Assembly (NCBI GenBank): GCA_946481195.1
Contig: CAMLNG010000016.1
Location: forward strand, 1 to 17,735
Origin: an uncultured Chromatiaceae bacterium
GTDB taxonomy: Bacteria; Pseudomonadota; Gammaproteobacteria; Enterobacterales; Alteromonadaceae
Direction of reading: 5' to 3'
Length of the DNA: 17,735 nt
Shown piece after piece: positions 7,734 through 14,415 of the stretch (position 1 is the stretch's first letter; each line of letters begins with the position of its first letter). The position numbers and the translations under genes were made by a program. The notes under the pieces were generated by a model that made no database searches, had not been told where the DNA came from, and worked only from the letters and a program-made list of their open reading frames with translations.

Positions 7734-8467
7734 AAACCCGCCACTGCTGAAGCGTCCACACCAAGTCGCGGCAAAAGTTGCCGGCAACTCTTGGTTTGTG
7801 GGTCGGACATACAGGAATTATCCCCGCTGGCCCCAAAATCCTGCAGCAAAGGCCCGAGGTCCAAAATCAGCTGTGGCTGGCCGCTATACTGCAATTGCAC
7901 CTGGACCTGATTGGGTTGCTGGCAAGGACTTTGTGGCGCGCGCATCACACTGGGGCCTTTGCAGCCGGTCGACCCCAGATGTAAAGACCAGTTGGCGGTG
8001 CCGGTTAAATCCAGCCGCAGAAATTTATAGCCGTGTTGCCAGCTCCAGTGCATATCGGTTTGTTGCAATGGCGCGGCAGCCAACAGTGGATTTTGATGAT
8101 TCAGCTCTGCCGGTATGCCGAGCGTGAAGTTAAGCGGGCCCGCTGTTAAAGCGCTGGCCAGTGGAATGTGCCATTGACCGGCATCGTTGCTTTGGCAGTC
8201 GATCCCCAGCAAGACAAGACGGTCATTGCTGTACGGGCCGGGCGTCAGCGCGATAGGTTTGGTCTGGTGGAAATCGCTTAAAAACAGCTGCAACTGGGCG
8301 AGCTGAAAAGTCTGACCGTCCAGCGTCAAATTGGAATCACAGCGTAGCGGCTGGCCTTGCCACTGCAACTGTAATTGCAGTGGTGCCGGGCGTTGTGGTT
8401 GGCAACCCGCAAGGAAGCACAGTAGAAAAGTCGTACAATAATTAATAATTTGTTTACTGTTTTGCAT
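7718..8467 (-). CDS. mbnP: MbnP-family copper-binding lipoprotein
   Basis: This is a 249-residue lipoprotein that would bind copper after oxidation of a conserved Trp to kynurenine by the partner di-heme enzyme. The signal peptide ends in lipobox LAGC (Cys22) followed by Gln, which predicts outer-membrane sorting. Family features are the central DMHWSWQHGYKFLRLDL stretch (138-154), HLGSTGC (163-169), and a C-terminal CMSDP...C...L..LGVD segment (219-238). Six further Cys (43, 91, 169, 182, 219, 228) could form disulfides in the periplasm. Trp141 and Trp143 are candidate oxidation sites, which is inference. No Shine-Dalgarno precedes the ATG, and a TATATA box lies about 10 bases upstream. No methanobactin precursor or biosynthesis gene is in this window, so the pair is of the stand-alone type (also seen as MXAN_0976/0977-like pairs). 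Confidence 0.82.
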   Translation of the reverse strand: MQNSKQIINYCTTFLLCFLAGCQPQRPAPLQLQLQWQGQPLRCDSNLTLDGQTFQLAQLQLFLSDFHQTKPIALTPGPYSNDRLVLLGIDCQSNDAGQWHIPLASALTAGPLNFTLGIPAELNHQNPLLAAAPLQQTDMHWSWQHGYKFLRLDLTGTANWSLHLGSTGCKGPSVMRAPQSPCQQPNQVQVQLQYSGQPQLILDLGPLLQDFGASGDNSCMSDPQTKSCRQLLPRLGVDASAVAGLWQLR

Positions 8468-8476
8468 TTTCGTATT

Positions 8477-8506
8477 TATATATGGTAGTCAAAACCACCT
8501 TAACAA
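8477..8506 (-). promoter_or_regulatory. Candidate promoter for the mbnP-mbnH operon
   Basis: On the minus strand a TTGTTA box (8501-8506) is 18 bases from TATATA (8477-8482), in the 88-base gap between the divergent mbnP-like and choice-of-anchor B genes. The -10-like box is so near the ATG that the leader would be 0-4 bases long, which fits the missing ribosome site. Confidence 0.4.
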
Positions 8507-8555
8507 AACCCGGGTAAAACGCAAAGAGTTTGCCCGCTTTGCCGGAGTCTGCATC

Positions 8556-11258
8556 ATGCCGCATCGATCCGTCATCAGCCGGTTCAGTCTGGTCGCCACT
8601 GCACTGTGTACCACAGCGCTATTCAGTGCAGCTGTATACAGCCATGCCGAACATGACCGTGCCCGTTTTGTCGCGCCAACCGGTAAAGACGCGGGCCGCT
8701 GCGACAGCCCGGTGCGGGCCTGTCAGAGCATCAGTTATGCCGTGCAGCAGGCCAGTAAAGGCGACCGCGTGCTGGTCGCAGAAGGGCAATACGCAGTACA
8801 AAATGCGGACGATTTATTTTATCTGACCAGCAAATTAGTGCCGGTGCTCGGCGGCTACAACAAGTTTGACCATTTCCTCGACCAGGCGCCGGGCATCAAT
8901 ACCACAGTGTTAACCGGCGTACCGGATGCCTACATCGGCCAGCTGCAACTGCAGGGCTTTGTGGTGGTCAATGACGGCTTTTCGCAGCGATTTGCCGACA
9001 GCGCTGCACTGGAACAGACGCAGCAACAATTGCAGCAAAGTCAGGGACCGACGCCTTGTGTGGATGGTAAAGCTGGGATTTACCCCTGTAAAAACATCGA
9101 TTTAGTCAGTCATGTCGCGTTGGCGGATATTAGCCTGAAACCAGGCGCCGCCAATGATATCTGGGGCCATACTGACCTCAATACCGGTACTGAATACGCC
9201 ATTATTGGCCTGGATAATGGCACCGCCGTGTTTAGCCTGGCTGATCCGGCGGCACCAAAGGAAGTCGGTGCTATTGCCGGCAGCCGCACGTCCTGGCGTG
9301 ATATCAAAGTACTGCAGTTTTACGATAAAACCCTGGCGCGCTGGCGGGCCTATGCTTATGTCAGTTCGGAAGGTTCGGACAATATCCAAATTCTGGATTT
9401 AAACCAGTTACCGGGCTCGGTGCGGCTGGTGGCCGCGGACAAAGCGGTGACTTCGGCGCATAACGTCTATATCAGCCATGTCGATTACACCACCAATACC
9501 GCGCTGGATGGCCTGGAGCCGACGCTACATATCGTCGGGCAAAAAACTGTGGGTGGTGCTTTTACCACTTATGGTCTGAAAAATCCGGAAGCGCTGACGC
9601 CCTATTATCTGCATAGTAATGGCGTGCGCAGTGACTACACCCACGATGCGGCGTCGATGGTGGTCGACGACAACCGGGCTTTGCAAGGCTGCCAGCGCAA
9701 TAGCTGTACTGTGTTGATGGACTTTAACGAACAATCGGTGCGGCTATGGGATATCACAACCCTGACCGGGGCTGGTGCACTGGCAGATTTAACTTATCCG
9801 CAAGCGAGCTATGTGCACTCCGGCTGGTGGAGTGAAGACAAACGTTTTGTGTTTATTCACGACGAACTGGATGAGCGCGACCACGGCCTCAATACCACAG
9901 TACGGGTGATGAATGTCGACAACCTGAAACAACCGGTAATTGTCAAAGAATGGACCGGGCCGACCGGCGCTATCGACCACAATGGTTATACCCGCGGCAA
10001 CCGTTATTACATTTCGAATTATCAGCGTGGTACCACCATTCTGGATATCACCAACCCGGCCAATCCGGTTGAGGCTGGCTTTTTTGATTCTTTCCCGTCC
10101 AGCGACAACGCGGCTTTTAATGGCGTCTGGGGCACTTACCCATATTTACCGTCAGGTCTGGTGATTTCTGCAGACATTAACAGCGGTTTGTTTGTGCTGC
10201 GTGATCAGACCAAACAAAGTGCCGCCGGTCAGGTCAGTTTTGCCAGTCCAGCCAGCAGCCTGAAAGCCGGTGAAGAATTGGTACTGAAAGTGCGCCGGCC
10301 TGCTGGCAGCGGCGCTGTCAGTGTCGGCTGGGAAACGCTGAATGGCTTTGGCATCAATCAGACCACACAGTTGGGTAAAGGCCGGCTCAGCTGGGCCGCT
10401 GGTGATGTGGCAGACAAAGAGATCCACATTGCCGGCAATACGCAGTGGGCGGCGCACGCCAGTTATTTTGTCCGGTTGTTTGATCCGCAAAACGGCCTGA
10501 CGTTAGGTGCGCCTTCTTATCATCAGGTGACGGTCGGCAGTGCTGCGGCACAACAAGGCGCAGCGGGCTTTCAGCTGAGCACTGTCACGCTGGAAGAAAA
10601 CGGGGGGCCGGTCAGCGTCAAAATCGGCCGCTTTGCCGGCAGCAGCGGCGCGCTGACCATCAGCTATCAACTGAAAGATGACAGCGGCAAAACCGGTATC
10701 GATATTCAGCAACTGAGCGGCGAACTGAGCTGGGCCGATGGCGATACTGCAGATAAAACCATCACGCTGACACCCATTGATGACAGCCTGCTGGAAAACG
10801 AAGAGCAGCTGACCTTACAACTAAGCGGTCCGGTGGTAACAGACCGCGCCAGCCTGCTGATAAAAATTCGCGACAACGAACAAAACCGTAAACCAGAAGT
10901 GCAAGTCGGTTTTCCGGCGGAAGTGAACGCTGGCGCTCAGGTCAGTTTAAAAGCCCAGGCGACAGATCCGGATGGGGATGCGCTGACTTACAGCTGGACA
11001 CAAGTCAGCGGCGATAGCGTGACCCTCAGTAATGCCAGCACCGACAGCGCCAGCTTTATCGCGCCAAACCGCGACGCCGACCTGCAGTTCAGTGTCAGCG
11101 TGATGGATAGTCGTGGCCTCGGTACTTCGGTTACCTTCAGTATCAAAGTGAAAGGCACAGTGACGACCACGCCGGTGAATAATGGCAGTTCCGGCGGCTC
11201 TGGCGGTGTAGTTGGTTTCACGCTGCTGGGCTTGTTGCTGCTGCGTCGCCGGCCTTAA
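8556..11258 (+). CDS. Choice-of-anchor B family secreted protein with Calx-beta-like and PKD-like domains and GlyGly-CTERM tail
   Basis: This is a 900-residue exported protein. A signal peptide (about 1-31, cleavage near SHA) is followed by FVAPTGKDAGRCDSPVRAC and DRVLVAEGQY (38-79), a motif typical of the start of right-handed beta-helix proteins. Residues about 182-550 form the choice-of-anchor B domain: repeated beta-propeller-like blades with VFSLADPAAPKEVG, IQILDLNQLPG and TTILDITNPANPVEAG, plus many His/Asp (THDAAS, HSGWW, DHNGY). Two Calx-beta-like modules follow (about 556-660 and 670-773), sharing G-LSWA-GD-ADK. A PKD/cadherin-like domain (778-867, QATDPDGDALTYSWTQVSGD) comes next. 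The tail is a Gly/Ser linker, a hydrophobic helix and RRRP, a GlyGly-CTERM signal cleaved by rhombosortase, implying type II secretion and a surface location. GGAG at 8544-8547 supports the ATG. It is divergent from mbnP-mbnH, with which it probably works. Confidence 0.88.
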   Translation: MPHRSVISRFSLVATALCTTALFSAAVYSHAEHDRARFVAPTGKDAGRCDSPVRACQSISYAVQQASKGDRVLVAEGQYAVQNADDLFYLTSKLVPVLGGYNKFDHFLDQAPGINTTVLTGVPDAYIGQLQLQGFVVVNDGFSQRFADSAALEQTQQQLQQSQGPTPCVDGKAGIYPCKNIDLVSHVALADISLKPGAANDIWGHTDLNTGTEYAIIGLDNGTAVFSLADPAAPKEVGAIAGSRTSWRDIKVLQFYDKTLARWRAYAYVSSEGSDNIQILDLNQLPGSVRLVAADKAVTSAHNVYISHVDYTTNTALDGLEPTLHIVGQKTVGGAFTTYGLKNPEALTPYYLHSNGVRSDYTHDAASMVVDDNRALQGCQRNSCTVLMDFNEQSVRLWDITTLTGAGALADLTYPQASYVHSGWWSEDKRFVFIHDELDERDHGLNTTVRVMNVDNLKQPVIVKEWTGPTGAIDHNGYTRGNRYYISNYQRGTTILDITNPANPVEAGFFDSFPSSDNAAFNGVWGTYPYLPSGLVISADINSGLFVLRDQTKQSAAGQVSFASPASSLKAGEELVLKVRRPAGSGAVSVGWETLNGFGINQTTQLGKGRLSWAAGDVADKEIHIAGNTQWAAHASYFVRLFDPQNGLTLGAPSYHQVTVGSAAAQQGAAGFQLSTVTLEENGGPVSVKIGRFAGSSGALTISYQLKDDSGKTGIDIQQLSGELSWADGDTADKTITLTPIDDSLLENEEQLTLQLSGPVVTDRASLLIKIRDNEQNRKPEVQVGFPAEVNAGAQVSLKAQATDPDGDALTYSWTQVSGDSVTLSNASTDSASFIAPNRDADLQFSVSVMDSRGLGTSVTFSIKVKGTVTTTPVNNGSSGGSGGVVGFTLLGLLLLRRRP

Positions 11259-11282
11259 TCCTTAAAAGCCATATTGCCGCCT

Positions 11283-11307
11283 TCAGTCGCTGTTTTTTGG
11301 CGACTGA
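11283..11307 (+). terminator. Hairpin after the choice-of-anchor B gene, possible terminator
   Basis: CAGTCGC and GCGACTG form a 7-bp stem (8 with the flanking T-A pair) around a T-rich 9-base loop, 25 bases after the stop. The T run is in the loop rather than after the stem, so termination efficiency is doubtful. Confidence 0.4.
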
Positions 11308-11327
11308 GCGTGGCAGTGCCAGCCATG

Positions 11328-11351
11328 CGTCCTGAGCCACTGCTCAGGGCG
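11328..11351 (+). other. 10-bp hairpin upstream of the EamA gene
   Basis: CGTCCTGAGC and GCTCAGGGCG pair over 10 bp (one G-T pair) around the tetraloop CACT. It is second in line after the hairpin at 11283-11307 and ends 43 bases before the EamA start. With no T run it may be a Rho-type 3' end barrier or a leader structure; sequence alone does not decide. Confidence 0.45.
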
Positions 11352-11394
11352 TCAGCCTGTGGTAAGCTCGTGGTTTTTGCCGGAGCGCCATCCC

Positions 11395-12270
11395 TTGTCA
11401 CATTCTACCCAGCCGCAGGACCATCCAATTAAAGGCATTCTGGCCATGTTACTGGCGGTGCTGATGTTTTCCGGCATGGATGCGGCGATGAAAACGCTGA
11501 CCGAACACTACAGCGCGATGCAAATCACCTTTTTCCGCGCCGCCTGTGCCTGGCCTTTTATTGTGGTTTGGCTCGCCACTACAGGCCGGTTGCAACATTT
11601 ATTGCAGGCGCGCTGGTCGCTGCATTTGCTGCGCGCGGTGCTCGGTATCGTGATGTTGGCGTCTTTTATTTATGCCGTCAGTGTGCTGTCGCTGGCGGAT
11701 ACATACAGTATCTTTTTTGCCGCACCGCTATTGATCACACTGTTATCGGTCTGGTGGCTGAAAGACCGCGTCAACAGCCGGCAGTGGGTGGCGATTGTGG
11801 TGGGTCTGGCGGCGGTGATTTACATGTTAAAGCCATCTGGCGACGGGCTGTTAAGTCTCGGCGCATTGATGGCGCTGCTGTCGGCGTTGTGTTATGCCAT
11901 TTCGGCGATCACAGTACGGGTGCTGGCGAAATCGGACTATGCCGGCAACATGGTGTTTTGGCTGATGACGATGATTGGTATCGGCGCCGGTTTACTGGCG
12001 CTGCCAGACTGGCAGCCGTTGCAATGGGCGCTGTGGCCGTATTTTCTGGCGATTGGCATCACCGGCGCTATCGGTCAGGTGTTTATCACCGAAGCTTTCC
12101 GGTTGGCGCCGCCGTCAGTCATTGCGCCTTTTGAATATACAGCACTGGTCTGGGGTTTAGGTTTTGATATTGTGCTGTGGCAAGTCTGGCCCACCGCCAG
12201 CATGTTGCTGGGGGCGGCCGTGATCATGTTAAGCGGGCTTTATCTGATTTGGCAGCAACAGCGCAGTTAA
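11395..12270 (+). CDS. EamA-family (drug/metabolite transporter superfamily) permease
   Basis: This is a 291-residue inner-membrane permease with about ten hydrophobic helices in two EamA repeats (roughly residues 15-145 and 155-288), the usual length for RhaT/YdcZ-type DMT transporters. Typical features are GMDAAMKTLTEHYSAMQITFFRAA near the first loop and ITGAIGQVFITEAFRLAPPSVIAPFEY in the second half, shared with S-adenosylmethionine-carrier-like and other EamA proteins. The substrate is unknown. The TTG at 11395 is chosen because GGAG (11382-11385) lies 9 bases before it and it gives a short polar N-terminus (SHSTQPQDHPIKG). An in-frame GTG at 11359 would add 12 residues and lacks a clear ribosome site. 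The stop overlaps the stop of the convergent glutathione transferase gene (shared TTAA). Confidence 0.88.
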   Translation: MSHSTQPQDHPIKGILAMLLAVLMFSGMDAAMKTLTEHYSAMQITFFRAACAWPFIVVWLATTGRLQHLLQARWSLHLLRAVLGIVMLASFIYAVSVLSLADTYSIFFAAPLLITLLSVWWLKDRVNSRQWVAIVVGLAAVIYMLKPSGDGLLSLGALMALLSALCYAISAITVRVLAKSDYAGNMVFWLMTMIGIGAGLLALPDWQPLQWALWPYFLAIGITGAIGQVFITEAFRLAPPSVIAPFEYTALVWGLGFDIVLWQVWPTASMLLGAAVIMLSGLYLIWQQQRS

Positions 12271-12956
12271 ACGTTGGTGTGCCGTAAGTCTGCTGTTAAA
12301 ACACCATGTCGCAGGGGTTCTGCTTCGTGCGATGCTTCGCGATATGGGTCGGCCAGCGCCGCCTGTTGCCAGGCCAACATGCCCGGCAGGCTCAGCAGTA
12401 ACTCAACATACGCCTGCGCTGGCGCAGCTAACGGCAAACCGTAACTTTGCACCCGAAATGCCACAGGCGCAAAAAAGGCGTCGACAGCAGTAAAAGCACT
12501 ACCAGTCAGAAACGGGCCACCAAAACGGTTTAATCCTTGTTGCCAGAGTTCGCTGAGCCTGTCCAGATCAGCCTGCAACGCCGGACTGATTTGATTTAGT
12601 TTTACCCGAATACCTACACTCATCGGGCAGGTGCCACGTAAGGTGGTAAAACCGGCATGCATTTCGCTGGCAGCACAGCGGGCAAAGGCACGGGCTTTGG
12701 CATCCGCCGGCCAGACCCCGTTATGTCGCTCGGCCAGATACTCGACAATTGCCAGCGATTCCCAAATCACTTCGCCATCATCATGCAAACATGGCACTTT
12801 GCCATTGAGCGCAAAGCTGCGGAATTTCTGCCGATTGTCCGGGCCATCAAAACGGCTGTGTTGTTCAGTAAAAGCAATGCCAAGTTCTGTTAGCAGTAAC
12901 CAGGGCCGCAGGCTCCAGGAAGAATAGTTTTTATCGGCGATAAAAAGCTGGTACAT
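12267..12956 (-). CDS. Glutathione S-transferase family protein
   Basis: This is a 229-residue cytosolic glutathione transferase. The N-terminal thioredoxin-fold domain (1-80) carries NYSSWSLRPWLL (10-21), where Ser12, Ser13 or Ser15 would activate glutathione. It also has the cis-Pro motif GKVPCL (Pro55) and the glutathione gamma-Glu-binding ES (66-67) before LAIVEYLAE. The all-helical C-terminal domain follows (about 90-210). It resembles the GST group with an NYSSWS-RPWL start that is often annotated as maleylacetoacetate isomerase-like. No tyrosine-degradation gene is nearby, so that function is not supported. The ATG has only a weak GGAA site. A candidate sigma70 promoter lies 34-62 bases upstream. 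Its stop codon overlaps that of the convergent permease. Confidence 0.88.
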   Translation of the reverse strand: MYQLFIADKNYSSWSLRPWLLLTELGIAFTEQHSRFDGPDNRQKFRSFALNGKVPCLHDDGEVIWESLAIVEYLAERHNGVWPADAKARAFARCAASEMHAGFTTLRGTCPMSVGIRVKLNQISPALQADLDRLSELWQQGLNRFGGPFLTGSAFTAVDAFFAPVAFRVQSYGLPLAAPAQAYVELLLSLPGMLAWQQAALADPYREASHEAEPLRHGVLTADLRHTNV

Positions 12957-12989
12957 GTTGCATTTCCGTAAATGAATCAGTCATAACCT

Positions 12990-13018
12990 AACATACTGGG
13001 TACTGTCAGACGCTTCAA
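12990..13018 (-). promoter_or_regulatory. Candidate sigma70 promoter of the GST gene
   Basis: On the minus strand TTGAAG (13013-13018) and TATGTT (12990-12995) are separated by exactly 17 bases, each matching 4 of 6 consensus positions. The predicted leader is about 27 bases. It lies in the 78-base gap after the solute-binding protein gene. Confidence 0.45.
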
Positions 13019-13034
13019 GTAAATTACAGTCTAA

Positions 13035-13766
13035 TCAAGGTTTAACCTCTGGAGTTGGAGGTCGCAAGGCTGGATGACGCTGATAGAAACTCTGCATCTC
13101 GCCAGTTTGCCAGAGCATATGGATACGTTGATCCCAATAATTTTTCAGCTGTCTGCCATTTGCGGTAGGACTGAAGCCGGCATAGACAGGGATATAGGCC
13201 AGCCATTGTTGCTGTAAGCCGGCGGCTTTCAGCTGGGGCTGCACCCGATCCAGATCGCCGGATTCTGCCAGATAAACTTCAATTCGACCCGCTTTGAGCA
13301 ACTGGATAGCATGGGCCGGGTCCTGCACTTCAAAGCCATGGACTTCGATGCCAAGGGCCGCACCATAGTTGTAAGACTTCTCCCAGCCAAGTTGCAGCGC
13401 TTTTAGCCGCGACGGGGTCAGGTCCGTCTGATGGACACGTTCCGGCAGAAATACCGCAATGATAGTGTCTTCATCATAAGGTAAGGCGGAGGATTCAAGG
13501 CGAAAGCTGCGGATATCGGCCTGCGTTAAACCAAAAGTCAGATCAGCCTGCGCACGCTGCACTGCAAGCCAGGCGCGGCCCAAATGGTTAGTTTTAATCA
13601 CCAGCGGATGACTGTCGGGCGGAAAAACCAGACGCGCCAGGTCAAAATAGGCGCCGCTGCCGTCGGCGTTGGTAAAACCCGGCCACAGACTGGTTTCAAT
13701 AATCACGGGTTGTGCAGACAAAATACTACTCAGACTGAGCAGCAGGACGCTGCAAAAATGTTTCAT
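13035..13766 (-). CDS. Periplasmic solute-binding protein, family 3-like (type 2 periplasmic binding fold)
   Basis: This is a 243-residue exported protein with a Sec signal (1-18, cleavage after ILSA) and the two-lobed arrangement of small family 3 solute-binding proteins. It has an opening strand VIIETSLWPGFTN, then AWLAVQRAQADLTFGLTQ, which matches the region after the first crossover. The second lobe has a LKALQLGWEKSYNYG phosphate-loop-like turn, and AIQLLKAGRIEVYLAESGDL returns to lobe one. Many Gammaproteobacteria carry stand-alone versions with no transporter next to them, as here, so the ligand (amino acid or other) is unknown. GGAG lies 6 bases before the ATG. No ABC permease or ATPase is adjacent. 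Confidence 0.78.
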   Translation of the reverse strand: MKHFCSVLLLSLSSILSAQPVIIETSLWPGFTNADGSGAYFDLARLVFPPDSHPLVIKTNHLGRAWLAVQRAQADLTFGLTQADIRSFRLESSALPYDEDTIIAVFLPERVHQTDLTPSRLKALQLGWEKSYNYGAALGIEVHGFEVQDPAHAIQLLKAGRIEVYLAESGDLDRVQPQLKAAGLQQQWLAYIPVYAGFSPTANGRQLKNYWDQRIHMLWQTGEMQSFYQRHPALRPPTPEVKP

Positions 13767-13807
13767 GGCCGGCTCCGGCAGCGTATGGGGAGCAATGAAA
13801 CAAGCAT

Positions 13808-13834
13808 AGCCGGCCGCGAATGATCACGGCCGCT
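13808..13834 (-). terminator. Possible hairpin terminator of the DUF2059 gene
   Basis: AGCGGCCG and CGGCCGGCT pair on the minus strand with one bulged base and a 10-base loop, 11 bases after the DUF2059 stop. The downstream tail (ATGCTTGTTTC) is only weakly T-rich. Confidence 0.3.
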
Positions 13835-13844
13835 TTATCGGTAA

Positions 13845-14348
13845 TTACTGCGAATTTTTTTGTTGGGCGGCTTTGCGTGCTGCATGCTGCTTTTCGGTCA
13901 GAGCTTTGATTTTCGGCATCAGATTTTGCATTTGCTGCTGCATCATCACCATAGTCCCCTGGATCAGCTCCGGCTGACGCTTCAGCATTTTCTGCCCGGC
14001 TGGCGACTGATAAAACTCAATAATATCCTGTAGTTCGGCTTCGCTGAACACGTTGCCATATAAGGCGATCAGCGGCTCTTCCATCTTGTCCCAGGACATT
14101 TCAGCGCGTACCAGCGCATTCATTTCCTGCATATCTTTCTGAACTTGTGGATCTTTGGCGACATCAAGGCCACTGCTTGCCAGCATCTGGGCCGTCATCT
14201 GGTCCATGTTCTGATAAGCCTGATCCATCATATTGGCGGCTTCAGTGACCTGCAGGAATTTTTCAATAGTCGCGCGGGTAGCAGGTTCAGCCTGTGCCTG
14301 CAGACTGAATAACAACGCGACGGTGCAGCTGAGTAGTTTGATACGCAT
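13845..14348 (-). CDS. DUF2059 domain-containing exported protein
   Basis: This is a 167-residue periplasmic protein of unknown function. The Sec signal is residues 1-20 (ALLFSLQAQA, cleavage before EPAT). The mature part is helical and rich in Met and Gln. The DUF2059 core spans about residues 75-135, with the hallmark FSEAELQDIIEFYQSPAGQK followed by the MMQQQMQNLMPKI helix. The C-terminal tail is basic and Ala/Lys/Gln-rich. AAGGA 9 bases before the ATG supports the start. It is flanked by a solute-binding protein downstream and a LysR gene upstream on the same strand, but the 67-base gap and candidate dyad before it suggest its own transcription. No function should be inferred from the neighbours. 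Confidence 0.85.
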   Translation of the reverse strand: MRIKLLSCTVALLFSLQAQAEPATRATIEKFLQVTEAANMMDQAYQNMDQMTAQMLASSGLDVAKDPQVQKDMQEMNALVRAEMSWDKMEEPLIALYGNVFSEAELQDIIEFYQSPAGQKMLKRQPELIQGTMVMMQQQMQNLMPKIKALTEKQHAARKAAQQKNSQ

Positions 14349-14364
14349 ATCGACATGTCCTTAT

Positions 14365-14388
14365 CTGTGGGTTATCACAGTCACTGTG
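14365..14388 (-). promoter_or_regulatory. Candidate operator: CTGTG/CACAG half-sites upstream of the DUF2059 gene
   Basis: CACAGT-C-ACTGTG (14376-14388) is a perfect odd palindrome. A third half-site CTGTG (14365-14369) makes a second inverted pair with CACAG, overlapping a possible -10 (TGATAA on the minus strand). It lies 17-40 bases before the ATG. The binding protein is unknown. Confidence 0.35.
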
Positions 14389-14415
14389 GTGGAAAATAAA
14401 CAATTTTGCAACCAA

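Noticed and set aside
6591..7787. Ordinary cytochrome c peroxidase starting at a TTG at 7787
   Set aside because: The upstream start lies deep in the mbnP frame and masks the signal. The ATG at 7733 gives a clean lipoprotein signal. The overlap with an MbnP-like partner favours MbnH over a generic peroxidase.
12258..12300. AACAGC/GCTGTT inverted repeat at the permease/GST convergent junction
   Set aside because: Six-base arms separated by more than 30 bases are expected by chance in this sequence.
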